A model generated the notes under the pieces. The model made no database searches, was not told the DNA's origin, and saw only the letters and a program-made list of their open reading frames with translations. Both the position numbers and the translations under genes were made by a program. A DNA stretch of 64,000 bases from Euprymna scolopes (Eukaryota; Mollusca; Cephalopoda; Sepiida; Sepiolidae), in contig CM044500.1 in assembly GCA_024364805.1 (NCBI GenBank), positions 104,922,690 to 104,986,689 on the forward strand, read 5' to 3'. This document shows positions 21,835 to 33,009 of this stretch, one piece after another (positions within the stretch are counted from its first letter, which is position 1; every line of letters begins with the position of its first letter).

Positions 21835-22215
21835 TAAGTGATGTTACCTCAAGTAACAGCACCAAGCTTGATACTCCACCAGACAAGACAAATTCTCGTC
21901 CTGGACTCCAGTAAGACTAAGAAACTGATCGATCGATTGATGCCTAGGTCCAGTCTCAAGAAACAATGGACACTCTCTGTAAGGATAGCTGCACCTGTAA
22001 TTGTGAGGCAAGGGTTGGGCAATCTCCAACCACACCTCTCCTGAATCAGTACTGCTGAGTCTAATGGTAAGGAGAAGTGCTAGACAACTGGAAACAATGC
22101 TAAGATAAGTGAAGAGCCATACAACACCTGGAATTTCCAAATGGTCACCCATTTTAATACTGACCAGGCTCAACGTTGCTTAACTTTGGTGATTTAACAG
22201 AAAGTGGTGTGTCAA
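21835..22215 (-). mobile_element. 5S rRNA-derived SINE, copy 1
   Basis: On the minus strand, 22200-22113 reads AAATCACCAAAGTTAAGCAA, CGTTGAGCCTGGTCAGTA, AAATGGGTGACCATTTGGAA, then TTCCAGGTGTTGTATGGCTC. This follows the 3' two thirds of 5S rRNA (ATCACCGAAGTTAAGC, then CTGGTTAGTACTTGGATGGG, then CCAGGTGCTGTAGGC). A body of about 270 bases follows with CTTCTCCTTACCATTAGACT, TACTGATTCAGGAGAGG, GATTGCCCAACCCTTGCC and TCACAATTACAGG. The same body follows a 5S head at 60880-61090, which shows a family rather than a lone pseudogene. Zebrafish SINE3 is the classic precedent for 5S-derived SINEs. Confidence 0.85.
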
Positions 22216-22259
22216 TGTGAATCATGCCGCATATACCAAGCTTACCAAGAGACCACAAA

Positions 22260-22560
22260 CAAAAGACAACAAACTCTACCGCAAATTTTAAAGGGAAAGT
22301 AGTCAAGAATCTCAACCTCAAATTTAAAAGCGAAAAAGAAAAGAAAAATCGAATTTATAAATTAAAAATAAAGAAACAAGAATTTGAACTTCAAGTTTAA
22401 AGGTGAAAAAAAACAAAAAACAAAAACAAAAAAAAATCGCAACCATCAAATTTCAAAGTCAGAATTTAAGCAAGAAACCTCAAACTTAAAAGCAAAAAGT
22501 ATCTTACCCTCAAATTTGCAAGCGAAAGAAAACAAAGATAAGACTCTCAGTCATATTTTT
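22260..22560. repeat. Degenerate minisatellite, about 35-bp unit, right part
   Basis: Same unit as 20640-21250: AAGAATCTCAACCTCAAATT and TAAAAGCGAAAAAGAAA. The interrupting block at about 21250-22255 holds the LINE RT fragment and the 5S-SINE. Confidence 0.75.
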
Positions 22561-22567
22561 TTCTTTG

Positions 22568-22622
22568 TTCATTTATTTTCCATCTGATGATGGTTCGACG
22601 ACGAATCAAAATCATTAATGGT
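22568..22622 (+). ncRNA. Hammerhead-like fold, degenerate
   Basis: The sequence CCATCTGATGATGGTTCG, then ACGACGAATCAAAATCATTA, then ATGG has the CTGATGA core motif, a 6-7 bp hairpin (TGGTTCG with CGAATCA), an A-rich stretch where GAAA is expected, and outer CCAT/ATGG pairing. The G of GAAA is lost, possibly by CpG decay. Probably not active. It is the same layout as the SINE cores and the element at 44396-44446. Confidence 0.35.
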
Positions 22623-23014
22623 ACATATGTAACGTTACACACGTTTACACACAGGACCCACATGTTGTATGCAATCTATGTTGCAAGGAACATAGGACAA
22701 GTAATAACTCGATTCTTTTTTTATTGTAACAATGATATTTCCTCATTCTCCCGCGTGATTTCTCGTTACAGCTGTGACGTCTTCTTTCAAGCGATCGTCT
22801 TCTCTAACATGCTCTCTTTTCTTTTTAAGGTCTTTTTCTTACATAGACGTCATTTCGTATATATTTGCGTTCACGCTTTGTCATGGAATATGCATCAATA
22901 TTTTTGATTTTAACACCAATAAAATTATTCGTAAAATTGAAAAAAATGAAAAAAAAAACAACCAAACAAACAAAAAACAACCAAACAAACAAACGAATGT
23001 TTCATATATCATAA

Positions 23015-23170
23015 CTAAGGCTATGACAACAGCATATTCAATTCATTGACTTTCGAGTATATATCTTACACAGACAGAGTTAATCAATCGAAAGCGTATA
23101 AGATATCAACGGATACACACTCGAGAGTCAAAACAATGAAAAGAATATGCTGTTGTCCTAGCCCTAATTA
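23015..23170. mobile_element. Foldback/MITE family M1, copy 2 (both arms)
   Basis: The left arm AAGGCTATGACAACAGCATA, then TCATTGACTTTCGAGTATAT, is inverted in the right arm ACACTCGAGAGTCAAAACAA, then AAGAATATGCTGTTGTCCTA and GCCCTAAT. A short centre holds CAATCGAAAGCGTATAAGAT. About 155 bp in all. Right-arm relatives lie at 60612-60695. Confidence 0.8.
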
Positions 23171-23199
23171 TAACATTATTAGAAATTATCTATAATATG

Positions 23200-23428
23200 A
23201 TAGCGTGTGTGTTATTTTCTGTGTCACGTTTTCATCCGGGTCGTTTAATTGTTATGTACTTCCATTTCTTGTCATAAGTAATTTAACCAAGAATTCTTCA
23301 TAAGTTTTGATTTCGACTTCGATTATAACTGATGACACTCCAGTAATCTATCTTTTTTTATTAATACTTTTATCAAGAATTCTTCATAAATTTTGGTTTC
23401 GGTTTCGATTATGACTGAAGGAACACAA

Positions 23429-23504
<76 letters not shown>

Positions 23505-24075
23505 GTTGTGTATATATATATATATATTATATATATACACACACACACGTATTTTTTTTTATAAGTTTTTATTTCAGTTTCGATTCCAGCTTATGCACAC
23601 AAGTTATATGAATATATTTTTTTATTTTTGAAATCGCAACTTTATAATATATAAAAATCGATAGAACATTAACTTTATAATAATATATACGAAATCTGCA
23701 AGAATTAAAATATATCTACGCGTACTTCATGACCAGGTTTTGCTGGGCGTTCGTGGTAGCTTAGATAAATACTTTTGCAGTTTTAACAAAAAAGCTGCAA
23801 TAATATCAGGAGCGTCACCATTTACGCTGAACATCAACAGAATGACAACATCAATATATTACATATGAATGAGTCTCTATGGAATTTCCACAGGTCCAGC
23901 TAGTCTATATATTAACACGATAGAGTGTGTGTTATTTATTTATTTTCTGTATTAGGCTTACATCCGAGTCATTTAATTGTTATGGACTTCCATTTCTTGT
24001 TATAAATAATTTAACCAAGCATTTTTCATAAGTTTTGTTTTCGATTATAGCGGATGACACTCAAATCATTTTTTA
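23200..24075 (+). mobile_element. SINE-C fragments with embedded TA/TG microsatellites
   Basis: Three partial copies of a tRNA-headed SINE occur: 23200-23345, 23370-23420 and 23560-23770, plus a fourth at 23905-24070. Shared blocks are GTGTGTGTTATTT, TTTAATTGTTATG(T/G)ACTTCC, ATTTCTTGTYATAARTAATT, the B-box-like GTTTCGATTATARC(T/G)GATG with GACACTC, and the tail CTGCAAGAATTAAAATATAT, CATGACCAGG. TA units at 23432-23477 and TG units at 23478-23505 lie inside. Confidence 0.65.
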
Positions 24076-24328
24076 AAAATATAAATAGGAGAAGGAGAGA
24101 GAGAGAGAACCGAGAGTAGTGTAGGTGCAACAATGGACAAATATATATTTAAAAGAGTGAGGCTACGAATTTTTAAAATTTATTTTATTATTAAAAACAT
24201 TTGCTGCCTCAAAATTTCTGTTTACATTTTTCGTATGTGATGTTTAAATGTGATGTCTGATGTTTCAGGCAACGTTCACCATCTTCAGCTATTTACTAAT
24301 TTAAAAATAACTAAGTTTATTCTTTTAT

Positions 24329-24330
<2 letters not shown>

Positions 24331-24367
<37 letters not shown>
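24331..24367. repeat. TA microsatellite
   Basis: About 18 TA units. Confidence 0.95.
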
Positions 24368-24370
<3 letters not shown>

Positions 24371-24769
24371 CAATGAAGAAAATTGAGACTGTTCATCTGA
24401 TTAGCCAATGCATACTAAGAAAACATCCTAATTATAAAAATCTATTTATTTGTGTGAAATATCTTTGTTTAGTTTCATCTATATAAATAAAACAGTAGAT
24501 TTATGCATGTGTGTGTGTGAAAATATTTAACTGATAAACTCTTAAACTACTGGTCACATAACACTGAAATTAACAGGAAATAGTAATCACACACCACGGA
24601 TGGTTTATAACGAGTAAAATCTTTGTTTAGATGGATGCATAATGCATTCAGAAATATGCCGGAATTTTAGAAAGCAAAATGTTCATTTTAACTTGCCAAG
24701 ATATTTCTATTACTTTTGCGCATACGCAAATTCATTAATAGTTGAAAATGGTTTAATTTCAATTCTTCT

Positions 24770-25016
24770 CCATCTATCTACCGATAGTTCAAATGGTAGA
24801 AAACACGTATGAAGTGCTAAATGTTTTGGTTTCGATTCTAGCTGATGGCACCCAAGTCACTATTTTTTTTTAACTTTTGAAATCAGTGCTATATATTAAG
24901 TACAATATAATATTTAATAGAGAATTTGCTCTGTAACAATAAATACGAAATCGGCACGAATTAAAATATATGTAAGCGTATTTTATGACCAGGCAAGGCT
25001 CAGTGATCCTCAGCTA
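24770..25016 (+). mobile_element. SINE-C, best copy, tRNA-derived
   Basis: The head has an A-box-like ATAGTTCAAATGGTAGAAAA and a B box GGTTTCGATTCTAGC followed by TGATGGCACCCAAGTCAC, as in a tRNA 3' half. The tail reads GGCACGAATTAAAATATATG, TAAGCGTATTTTATGACCAG, then CTCAGTGATCCTCAGCTAGT. The tail repeats at 23690-23765. Pol III-type retroposon without coding capacity. Confidence 0.75.
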
Positions 25017-25059
25017 GTCATTATATAAAAAATACAAAACAAATAAACGAAATGACTAC

Positions 25060-25290
25060 AGTTGAGGGTAACCCAAAGACTTTTTCATCGATTATTATAC
25101 CGAGAGGTAGTGAAAGGCCCAGTTTCTTGCTCCATTTACCCATGACCCTCAACTTATAATGCTGATTATTTAGCAAGGAGGCACTAAATATCATTTGAGT
25201 TTTTGGTATGATTCTACTGAGGATTGAACCATGGTCTCCAGACTCATTAGTGAGCACTATAACCATTATGCTAACTGTGCCAGTTTCATT
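25060..25290 (-). mobile_element. tRNA-derived SINE (SINE-D), minus strand
   Basis: On the minus strand from 25287: CTGGCACAGTTAGCATAATGG, TTATAGTGCTCACTAATGAG, TCTGGAGACCATGGTTCAAT, CCTCAGTAGAATC. This has the A-box TAGCATAATGGTTATAGTG and the B-box GGTTCAATCCT at tRNA spacing. The body contains GAGGGTCATGGGTAAATGGA and GCAAGAAACTGGGCCTTTC and ends near 25060. Only one copy in this window. Confidence 0.7.
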
Positions 25291-25914
25291 AAGTCATATC
25301 TACCTACACTAATGCAAGTATCAACCAAAAAAGCAGTATATCTCTCTGTAATTTGACTTTTTTTTAAGGAAGATAATTACAGAGAAACTTCAAATGGTAC
25401 TGATGTTGTAGAGAATCGATATTATATTTCGATCGTACCCAAAAAGCCAAGAAGCCATAAAAATAATGTTTTTTGTGATTGAGGCATTTTTATATCAATT
25501 TTATTCATGCCAATAATAGTATGAGGTCTGCATACGCGCTTGACACTTATAAGAAGGAAACGCGTTTTACTTTTAATTTATTCAATAATATTTGAATAAT
25601 AAACTATCTGGGTACGGACGGTTTATATAAAATGAAGAAAAGGGTTTGTTAACTGATTACTGTTGGTTTATTTCTTACAAACCTCAAATTTCATTGAAAT
25701 GATACACGGATTCGTTTCTTTGACCGCACTCGTGTATCTTTTCTTTTACTTCCAGCATTGATGAAATTTTAAATCATATTAAATTAAACAGTTGAGCAAA
25801 TTTCACTCATGAAAGTGTCTCCTTCTCCTCCTCCTCCTCCTCTTTAATGATAGCTTAACTCCAGAGTTACATATATTCTAAGTATGTAATTTCAGCTGTG
25901 TGATTTTTTTTTTA

Positions 25915-26560
25915 TTACATTTTCATCCCAAACAAGGCACGTTGCCACTTTGATGTAAGGGGCTACTATCAGGGACATAAGTTGCAGGGGTACTATGTAG
26001 GGAGTTTAGCAGCAAGATGTTTGTTCACATTACACTTGAACTTCTGCATGTCAGTACAGTTGGGGAAGCAGGAAACCGGAAGAGAATTCCAAAGTCCTGC
26101 AGTTCTGGGGAAGAAGCTATTAGAGTAAAAGGCTTTCTTACATCTAGGAATCTCTACTGTATAGGGGTGGGACTTCGCTGCTTATCGGGTTTGTCGGGGG
26201 TATTTTTGTTGAGGGAGTACAAGGGCTTGTAGTTCGTCAGAGCATCTACCATTAAAATACTTTTAAAACATGCAGAGGGATGCAACATTTCGTCGGTGGG
26301 ACAGAGGCTGAAGTTTAGATGACAGTTCGGGACCTATTAGGTTAGCAACTCTCTTTTGAACCCTGTCCAGGAGCGAGAGACTAGTAGCAGATGCACCAGC
26401 CCAAATGTGACAGCAGTACTCCATACACGGGCGAATGGTGGCTTTGTAGAGGTACAGGATACTTTCAGGTGTAAGTAACTTTCTAGCACGATAGAGAGAG
26501 CCCACTTTCTTTGCAGCAGCCTTAGCAATAATCTTGATGTATCTTAATATCTTAAGACAT
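25915..26560 (-). mobile_element. LINE 3' end, CR1/Jockey-type, best copy
   Basis: On the minus strand the frame from about 26550 reads RYIKIIAKAAAKKVGSLYRA, RKLLTPESILYLYKATIRPC, MEYCCHIWAGASATSLSLLD, RVQKRVANLIG, HRRNVASLCMF. It continues in another frame with SDELQALVLP, then IPRCKKAFYSNSFFPRTAGL, WNSLPVSCFPNCTDMQKFK and CNVNKHL. This is the conserved RT C-terminal tail (LYK..IRP..EYC.H.W....L..LDR.QKR), ending in the FFPRT..LWNSLP...FKCNVN block. The palm domain is absent (5' truncation, usual for LINEs) and at least one frame change is present. The 3' tail ends with TTGTTTGGGATGAAAATG. Confidence 0.9.
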
Positions 26561-26629
26561 CATTACTTTATTTTATTGCATTGCTCAAACTGCATTTCTC
26601 ATCTTGTTCATTATTTTTGCAACATTTTA

Positions 26630-26870
26630 GCTGATGTAAGCTTCAACCTTCTCCAGGTGCATCTTTTCAGACTTGGGAACCTTCTAGTCAAACTTTTGAA
26701 TCTTTGTTGAATTACAGAAGATGAATGGAATAATCCATTAAGAATGGATTGTGATCATTCCATCAGCCATGACTGGCGAGAAATGTTAATTTATATGATT
26801 TTTAGTTATCGCATTTGGTAAAGATTAACCTTCAACCAATAAAGGACTGTAACTTAGAACTTACCGTATA
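26630..26870 (-). mobile_element. SINE-A, minus strand
   Basis: From 26870 down: a head relic with GAAGGTTAATCTTTACC, then CCAGTCATGGCTGATGGAAT, a body with TCTGAAAAGATGCACCTGGA, and the core GAAGGTTGAAGCTTACATCA, GCTAAAATGTTGCAAAAA. The B-box-like GGTTAATCTTT is weak. Confidence 0.75.
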
Positions 26871-26872
26871 TA

Positions 26873-27971
26873 CTTGTGTAAAAGTCGAATTTATGGGTAA
26901 CGATTTTAAGGTTATTTTTTGGGCGTCGACTTATACATAGGTAATGTTTTTGGAAATGTTGTTAAAGAGCAATTCGGTGCTCGATCATAATATAGAAAAT
27001 GCCATTTTGTTTGTGCACTCGGCATATACCGATAATCCTAGTAATTAATATCCTAGTAATTAATTGTACTCCTTCCAAACTCCACTGCAGCGTGTTTGCC
27101 AGCATGTAATTACATGCATAGTTTTTCAGTGAGAGGCTTAGTAATAATTGGTATAGCTTAATAATAATTGGTATAGCTTAATAATAATTGGTATAGCTCG
27201 TGCAATGTTCACTCTCATGCATTTAGTAATGATAAGACAGTTTTTTTGTAGGTTAGGAAATGTAGTGTTTACAATATATCATTCGCTCCTACATTGTTCA
27301 ACAAGTTTTAACAATGTAATGACAACTATTTAATGATACCATTTAATGGCACTTAACACGTGTTCACATTATTACGGTATATTACGGCTCGTGCAATGAA
27401 TGCGTTTACATTATTATGATAAATGACATAAATTATGTTAATTTTATTTTTATTTCGGACTATTAGTCTCATCTTTATTAGTTGTTGTTTTTTTTTTATT
27501 TAAATCTTTTTATTGGTTCACAACGTTTCGGCCAACTTCCTCTGGCCTTCGTCAATTAAGGAATAATATATATATATATACCAATCGGTACGGACCCGAC
27601 ATAAATTATGTTTAAAAACAGTAACTGTGCTTTGAATCTACAGCATATCATTGTTCAGATTGTCTGATTTGCATTCATTGTATATAAGTGTGCAGTGGGT
27701 TCGTTCTATATATGAAAATCGAATAGACCACACTTGTATAAATGCACATATTATTGCTCGTGGATGCTGAGAAACAATTTATAATATTTCTTTAAAAAAA
27801 TCCATAAAAAGGAAATTATCTGTGCAAGAAAGAGCCATGAGATGGACCATTTTACTTGTCTAGAATATACAATCGACTTATACACAGGTAATACCTAAAA
27901 TGACACAATTTTTGGTCTTAAAATGCGCATCAACTTATACACAAGATCGACTTATACACAAGTATATATGG
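26873..27971. mobile_element. TA-flanked DNA transposon with terminal inverted repeats
   Basis: The left end CCGTATATACTTGTGTAAAA plus GTCGA and the right end, read in complement, CCATATATACTTGTGTATAA plus GTCGA are inverted repeats. TA lies directly outside each end, as for the Tc1/mariner/pogo group. Subterminal copies of GTCGACTTATACAYAGGTAA also occur near both ends (26927, 27871). A short plus-strand trace, KRKLSVQERA at about 27810-27840, could be a pogo-type N-terminus, but this is weak. Inside, GGTATAGCTTAATAATAATT is repeated three times (about 27151-27198) and a SINE-B tail interrupts at 27460-27575. Confidence 0.65.
27460..27575 (-). mobile_element. SINE-B 3' part, minus strand, nested
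   Basis: On the minus strand: TTGACGAAGGCCAGAGGAAG, TTGGCCGAAACGTTGTGAAC, CAATAAAAAGATTTAAATAA and CAACTAATAAAGATGAGAC. The core and the AACAACAACTATAAAGATG-like tail match the palindromic element at 46262-46740. It lies inside the TA-flanked DNA transposon. Confidence 0.75.
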
Positions 27972-28079
27972 TACTCTTCACTTAAGCTTTTAACCGTATG
28001 TCCAATTGTGAAGTTAATTCTAGTACGAGTTTTGAGAAGCTTAAACCTAGTTTTGAGTAGTAAAACTGATTAAAAAAGC

Positions 28080-28605
<526 letters not shown>

Positions 28606-28884
28606 TGCTTATAGCATTTGTTTCAACATATCTGGTAGAATGCAAATAGGCCTCCAAGCTTACATCTTTAGATTCTATTTAAATGTTCTGTCAACTAAAG
28701 GAATTTGTTTTTCTCATTAAATATTAATTTATTTTGCTATTATGTTCAATGTCACATTAATTTTATCAATACTCTTCTGTTAAATATTAGTTTAAAAGAA
28801 GATCTCAGAAGACGGACCTGGCATATCTGATTGTGTAATTCACATTAATTTTCTCATCTTGATACGATTTGGATAAATTGGACT

Positions 28885-28985
28885 GCTGTTCTCATCTTGA
28901 GTGTTATTTGCACAACGTTTCGGTCGATGTAGCCTTCAAGCTGCTTCATGATTTTCTCTGCAGAAGGCTTGACTTGCACCAAGAT
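28885..28985 (-). mobile_element. SINE-A core and tail, minus strand
   Basis: ATTGGACTGCTGTTCTCATC, TTGAGTGTTATTTGCACAAC, then CGGTCGATGTAGCCTTCAAG. The body is truncated after the core. Confidence 0.75.
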
Positions 28986-29277
28986 AAATCATGACTAAAA
29001 ACCATACAAAGGTAAGACATGTTGGTCAATAAAAGTAGGGTTAGAAGAACATAAAAAGGATGTAATACGTGGGGATATTGAAAAGTCGTGTATGGCTGAC
29101 CATATATGGAGAAAAAAATAAAACCATCTATCCTTATGGGACAAAGTGAAAATTATACACAGAACAACTGGAGAATAAGACGACTCAAAGAAGCAGTTCA
29201 TGTGCTGGGTGACGATGACCTACTAAGCAGCCATAGTATAGAATTTAACACAATATGAGGAACAATAATGATAAATA

Positions 29278-29410
29278 TATATCTGAGGTTACATCGATCA
29301 AAACGTTGTACGAATATGAAACGAAGTCTGAATATGAAAACAGTGGTCTGAATAATCAAAATAATATGAATTATCAAATCCTCATCTAAAAAATTCAGAA
29401 ACATAATATT
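29278..29410 (+). mobile_element. SINE-A core and tail, plus strand
   Basis: GAGGTTACATCGATCAAAAC, GTTGTACGAATATGAAACG, GTGGTCTGAATAATCAAAAT and CTCATCTAAAAAATTCAGAA. It abuts the next, minus-strand copy, so the two tails meet near 29410. Confidence 0.75.
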
Positions 29411-29720
29411 TTCTCATCTTCTTTTTTTCACAGCATTTTAGCGGATGTAAGCTTCAACCTTCTTTAGGTGTATCTTTTTCAGATTTGAGAAACTTCTAGT
29501 CAAACTTTGAATATTTGTCAAAATTCAGAACATGGATGGAATTGAAGTTATTGGGCAAAGATGGTTCTCATTCGTTAATCAGGTAAAAGTGTTAATCTAT
29601 GTGCTTTTTAGTTATCGCCTTTAGTAACGATTGAACCTTCAACCACGAAAAGACTATCACTCAGAAGCCATTATAAACTGAAGCCTTACCATTAAGCCAT
29701 ATATCTACGTGGACAATTCT
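29411..29720 (-). mobile_element. SINE-A, full length with tRNA head, minus strand
   Basis: On the minus strand from about 29705: ATATGGCTTAATGGTAAGGC (A box), then TTGAAGGTTCAATCGTTAC (B box), then a body with GATTAACGAATGAGAACC, AAAGATACACCTAAAGAAGG, the core TTGAAGCTTACATCCGCTAA, AATGCTGTG and AAGATGAGAAAATATTA. This copy shows most clearly that SINE-A is tRNA-derived. Confidence 0.8.
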
Positions 29721-29879
29721 AGTATGAGTATTAAGAACCTCAAACCTAATCTTGCTGCTTATTACTATGGAATAATTATTTTTTACTTATTAGCATCTGT
29801 TGCAATATATCTGGTAGCATGTAAATAGACCCCAAACTTACATTTTTGGGAGTCTATTTAAATATATAATCCTATCTTT

Positions 29880-29932
29880 CCTCCTTTTCTGATGAGAAGC
29901 ATTTAGCTTCGAAATGCTATGTCTTAAAGAGG
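29880..29932 (+). ncRNA. Hammerhead-ribozyme-like sequence, weak stem III
   Basis: CTGATGA (29889-29895) is followed by a perfect 5-bp stem II (GAAGC/GCTTC, loop ATTTA, 29896-29910), GAAA (29911-29914) and GTC (29921-29923). Outer stem I pairs CCTCCTTTT (29880-29888) with TTAAAGAGG (29924-29932) at six of nine positions. Stem III (29914-29916 with 29920-29922) is three pairs with two G-T, and a competing hairpin GCATTT/AAATGC exists. The catalytic core is intact by eye, activity uncertain. It lies in an otherwise unassigned AT-rich stretch. Confidence 0.45.
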
Positions 29933-30344
29933 CTCTCCTTGCTGTTTTAATCTTTTTTCTTCTTATAGATCTAAGGATATAATAAAGTTTTTGTTGTGAA
30001 TCAAAAGATTATCATGGTTATGTTTAGTGAAACATCTTTGCAGTAGGAAACAGTAAAAATAATATATGCAGTAAATTGCATTCGTCTCTTATTCCAAAGT
30101 TCAATAATAATCGTTAGTGTTGCATACTAGTTTCTACTCTAATCTTGTGACTTGATTACGTATGTGGTATCCATGCTTTAGTCACGCGAATTAATCAAGT
30201 TACATATCACTATATCAAATTTTCTTTAAAAGAAGAAATGTTTAATTTTCTTTCCTCATTTCGGTGGATAGTGAGTTTGGATTTTTTTATATTGTCCCAT
30301 TAAAAATGAAATTTTATCAACTTTTAAATGAAGCTAATGTATGT

Positions 30345-30592
30345 AAGGCAGTACGTTGATAAAGTTTATTTGTAGTATGGAAGGCAGTAAATTGCTAAAG
30401 TTCATTTGCAGTATATAAGGCAGTAAATTGCTAAAGTTTATTTGCAGTATATAAGGCAGAAAATTGCTAAAGTTCATTTGCAGTATATAAGGCAGTAAAT
30501 TGCTAAAGTTTATTTGCAGTATGGAAGGCAGTAAATTGCTAAAGTTTATTTGCAGTATGGAAAGCTGTAAGTTGCTAAAGTTTTCCCTAAAA
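30345..30592. repeat. 36-bp minisatellite, about 7 units
   Basis: The unit is GGCAGTAAATTGCTAAAG plus TTYATTTGCAGTATRKAA. The unit length is a multiple of three, so the minus strand stays open and repeats a 12-residue NLLPSILQINFS-like phrase; this is not evidence for a gene. Confidence 0.95.
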
Positions 30593-30599
30593 AGAAGAA

Positions 30600-33000
30600 T
30601 CAAGCAGGCTTTGGCATCATCGAGATGATGAAAAAAACAAGAAACATGTGATACATAGAAACAGCACAACTTTATTGGAAGTGAAAAAAGAACAAGGGGG
30701 TAGAGGGGGTGTAAATACATGTCTGCCTGGTCAAAAGAGAAGAAAAACAAAGAATAAAAAACAACAATAAATAACAGAAAACAAGTTTTTGCTGCAGCTA
30801 TTTATATGGCCACCACAGCTCCTAATTCCATTGGATGTTAACAATAATAACCGATTACCATCACTGTACCATTGGTTGAGAACAGACGGACACCATTATC
30901 TCATAACCAGTGGTTATGGCAATGGTGGCAGTGATAGTGGTGGGGGAGTTCGGGTGACAACTACACAAACATGCTGATTAGTAGTATCATTGCGGTAGTT
31001 CTGTTGGATGTCGTGGGGAATAATTAGATAAAAAAAGTCCATGAAAGTGAGGGGTACGGACTGACAGAACACCGATGTATTTCGTTCTGTAAAACGGGTC
31101 ATTTCCAGATTGTGAATATTACCTATACTTGGCTGAATCATCATTTTTCTACAAAAAGCAAGAAAAATAATAAATAAAATAACATTTTGCTTTATAGGTG
31201 GGGTATAAAAAATGTATATAACAAATGATAAAGATTTATAAACACTCCAAAAACGGTTTTATTTGCAGACTATAGCAAGAATGACACAACTTATAATAAC
31301 GTGTAGGACTGTAAATAAAAAAAAATATTAAAAAAGTAAAGATCAGTTATGCTAAGGTGAAAAAGAGCTACATTTCATATAAGTACTGAATTAAAATATA
31401 TTGTGGTATTCAATAATTAAATAACAGGAGATATCAATATCAGATCAATAGTGATCGATGGTAATGATAACGAAGATATTATTCTGTCATGTCACTAGAA
31501 ATAACATTTTTAATAAACGAATTCATTGAAACAAACAAACAAATAAATAAATGAATGAAATAGAAATTGGTTTAAAAATAATTTTCATTCCAGATCTTGA
31601 AATGTGCTATTTTCTTCAAAATCATTTAACTCTGAAATTCTATTTAATGCTTGTATAGAAAAGCCTTACTTAAAAAATTGAATTTTATTATATAAATATA
31701 TAAAGGAAGTCTCGAAATAAAGACGAAACATTGATGAACACATAATACGGTTTGTTCCTTTTTATTTCTCTCTCTATATGTGTGTATGTGTGTTGAAAAT
31801 TCGACATTTGTGTAAACTTTTATAAAATTTATTTGGAGTTGATAAAGGCTTCTTTTGACTCAAAATAATTGTTTGGAAATATGAGAGATTGTTACCCATA
31901 AATAAGCTAGCATAAACTAAAATGTAATCAGATATATCTGAACATCTAGATTAAAACTAGGTCAGTTTCTAACGATGAAAAGAAGGCGCTTTCCTCCACA
32001 AACACACAAAGAAGTGAATTAGAGGTCAAGTGAACCTCTTCCTGACAAACGCGAAACTATTGGCTTCAATAAATGGGTGTATCAATAACAAATAATCCAA
32101 TTGGCTAATTAGCAAACTCAGTATCATGGGAATATATAAAAACACTAACATCGATTCAATGCAATAGCCTGATTAATACTCTTGAGGATAAAACCTTACA
32201 TTTTGTGTAGCTTAATTGCTACATATATTTTTCAAATTTTTATATAAGTTGTATGTAAATACGAAACAGATTTTTTTTTTCATTTCATTCAGAGCTTATC
32301 AGTCTTAATGCAATGACTAGCATTCTTCGTTTAATTTTATAAACAACTTATTGCTGCCACTACCTATTAAAGCTCTTAGTTTATTGTCTATTTATAAACT
32401 ATCATCTCTCCCTCTCTGTTTGCTCCTATTAACTTTTCTGATCTTCACAAGTGCTCAGACGTTGTATTAGTATTTTTGCTCGTTTCTCTAAGCAGTTTAC
32501 GTTTAAAAAATTTTGTTTTAATTTATGTAGGATGCTACTCCAAAGTGAAATGTATTCTGAATGATTCATAGCCATTTTGCTCCTTTGTTTTATCAGATCT
32601 TTAAACTCTAACATATCTACTTTTTTCTTAGACAATCTACAATGATTAGATAAAAATCCATACACTTGTACAAATTTTAAGATTTTACCATTTAACTTTT
32701 GCAGGATTTTCATTATCTTTCAGTTCTTTGAAATAATTCGATATTAATGTGCTATATTAATATTTTAGTTATTAATTTAACTTTTCTGATTATAAAATCT
32801 TTATTTTAATCTAAGCTATTTTCCCCTATGTAGTACTTATTTCTTAGATTTTTAGCAGTGTAAATTATTGTAGATTATGCTTTCTATGAAACAATTATTT
32901 TGCAAAGAGCGATTTTCACTTCTTTTACAATTGAAAATTTTGCCATATTTTACTTAGAACCATCACTATTTCTTTTGTTTTTATTGTCATAAGTTCTTAT
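30600..33000. other. AT-rich non-coding stretch
   Basis: No gene recognised apart from the weak ORF at 32429-32713. Near 31690-31745 the block AAGTCTCGAAATAAAGACGA followed by AACATTGATGAAC shows the same short hairpin plus GAAAC layout as SINE cores. A TATAAAA at 32133-32140 is expected by chance in such AT-rich DNA. Confidence 0.5.
32429..32713 (-). CDS. Unrecognised ORF, 94 residues, hypothetical
   Basis: This is the only ORF over 90 residues here that is not low-complexity or clearly repeat-derived. It is basic and leucine-rich (for example LKFVQVYGFLSNHCRLSKKK, LWSSILHKLKQNFLNVNC). There is no signal peptide, membrane segment or motif that I recognise. The DNA is as AT-rich as its flanks and there is no splice-site or neighbour support, so chance is a serious alternative. 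Confidence 0.2.
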   Translation of the reverse strand: MKILQKLNGKILKFVQVYGFLSNHCRLSKKKVDMLEFKDLIKQRSKMAMNHSEYISLWSSILHKLKQNFLNVNCLEKRAKILIQRLSTCEDQKS

Positions 33001-33009
33001 ATAAGTCAT

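Noticed and set aside
22113-22215. A functional 5S rRNA gene
   Set aside because: The 5' third is not recognisable, many substitutions are present, and a shared SINE body follows.
22587-22907. 106-residue plus-strand ORF
   Set aside because: No domain, biased to F/S/R from AT-rich sequence, and it overlaps a decayed repeat with a hammerhead-like start.
30334-30750. 138-residue ORF with repeated NLLPSILQINFS
   Set aside because: Caused by the 36-bp minisatellite; the part outside the array has no recognisable domain.
32127-32175. TATATAAAAA as a possible promoter
   Set aside because: Expected by chance in such AT-rich DNA, and no gene follows.
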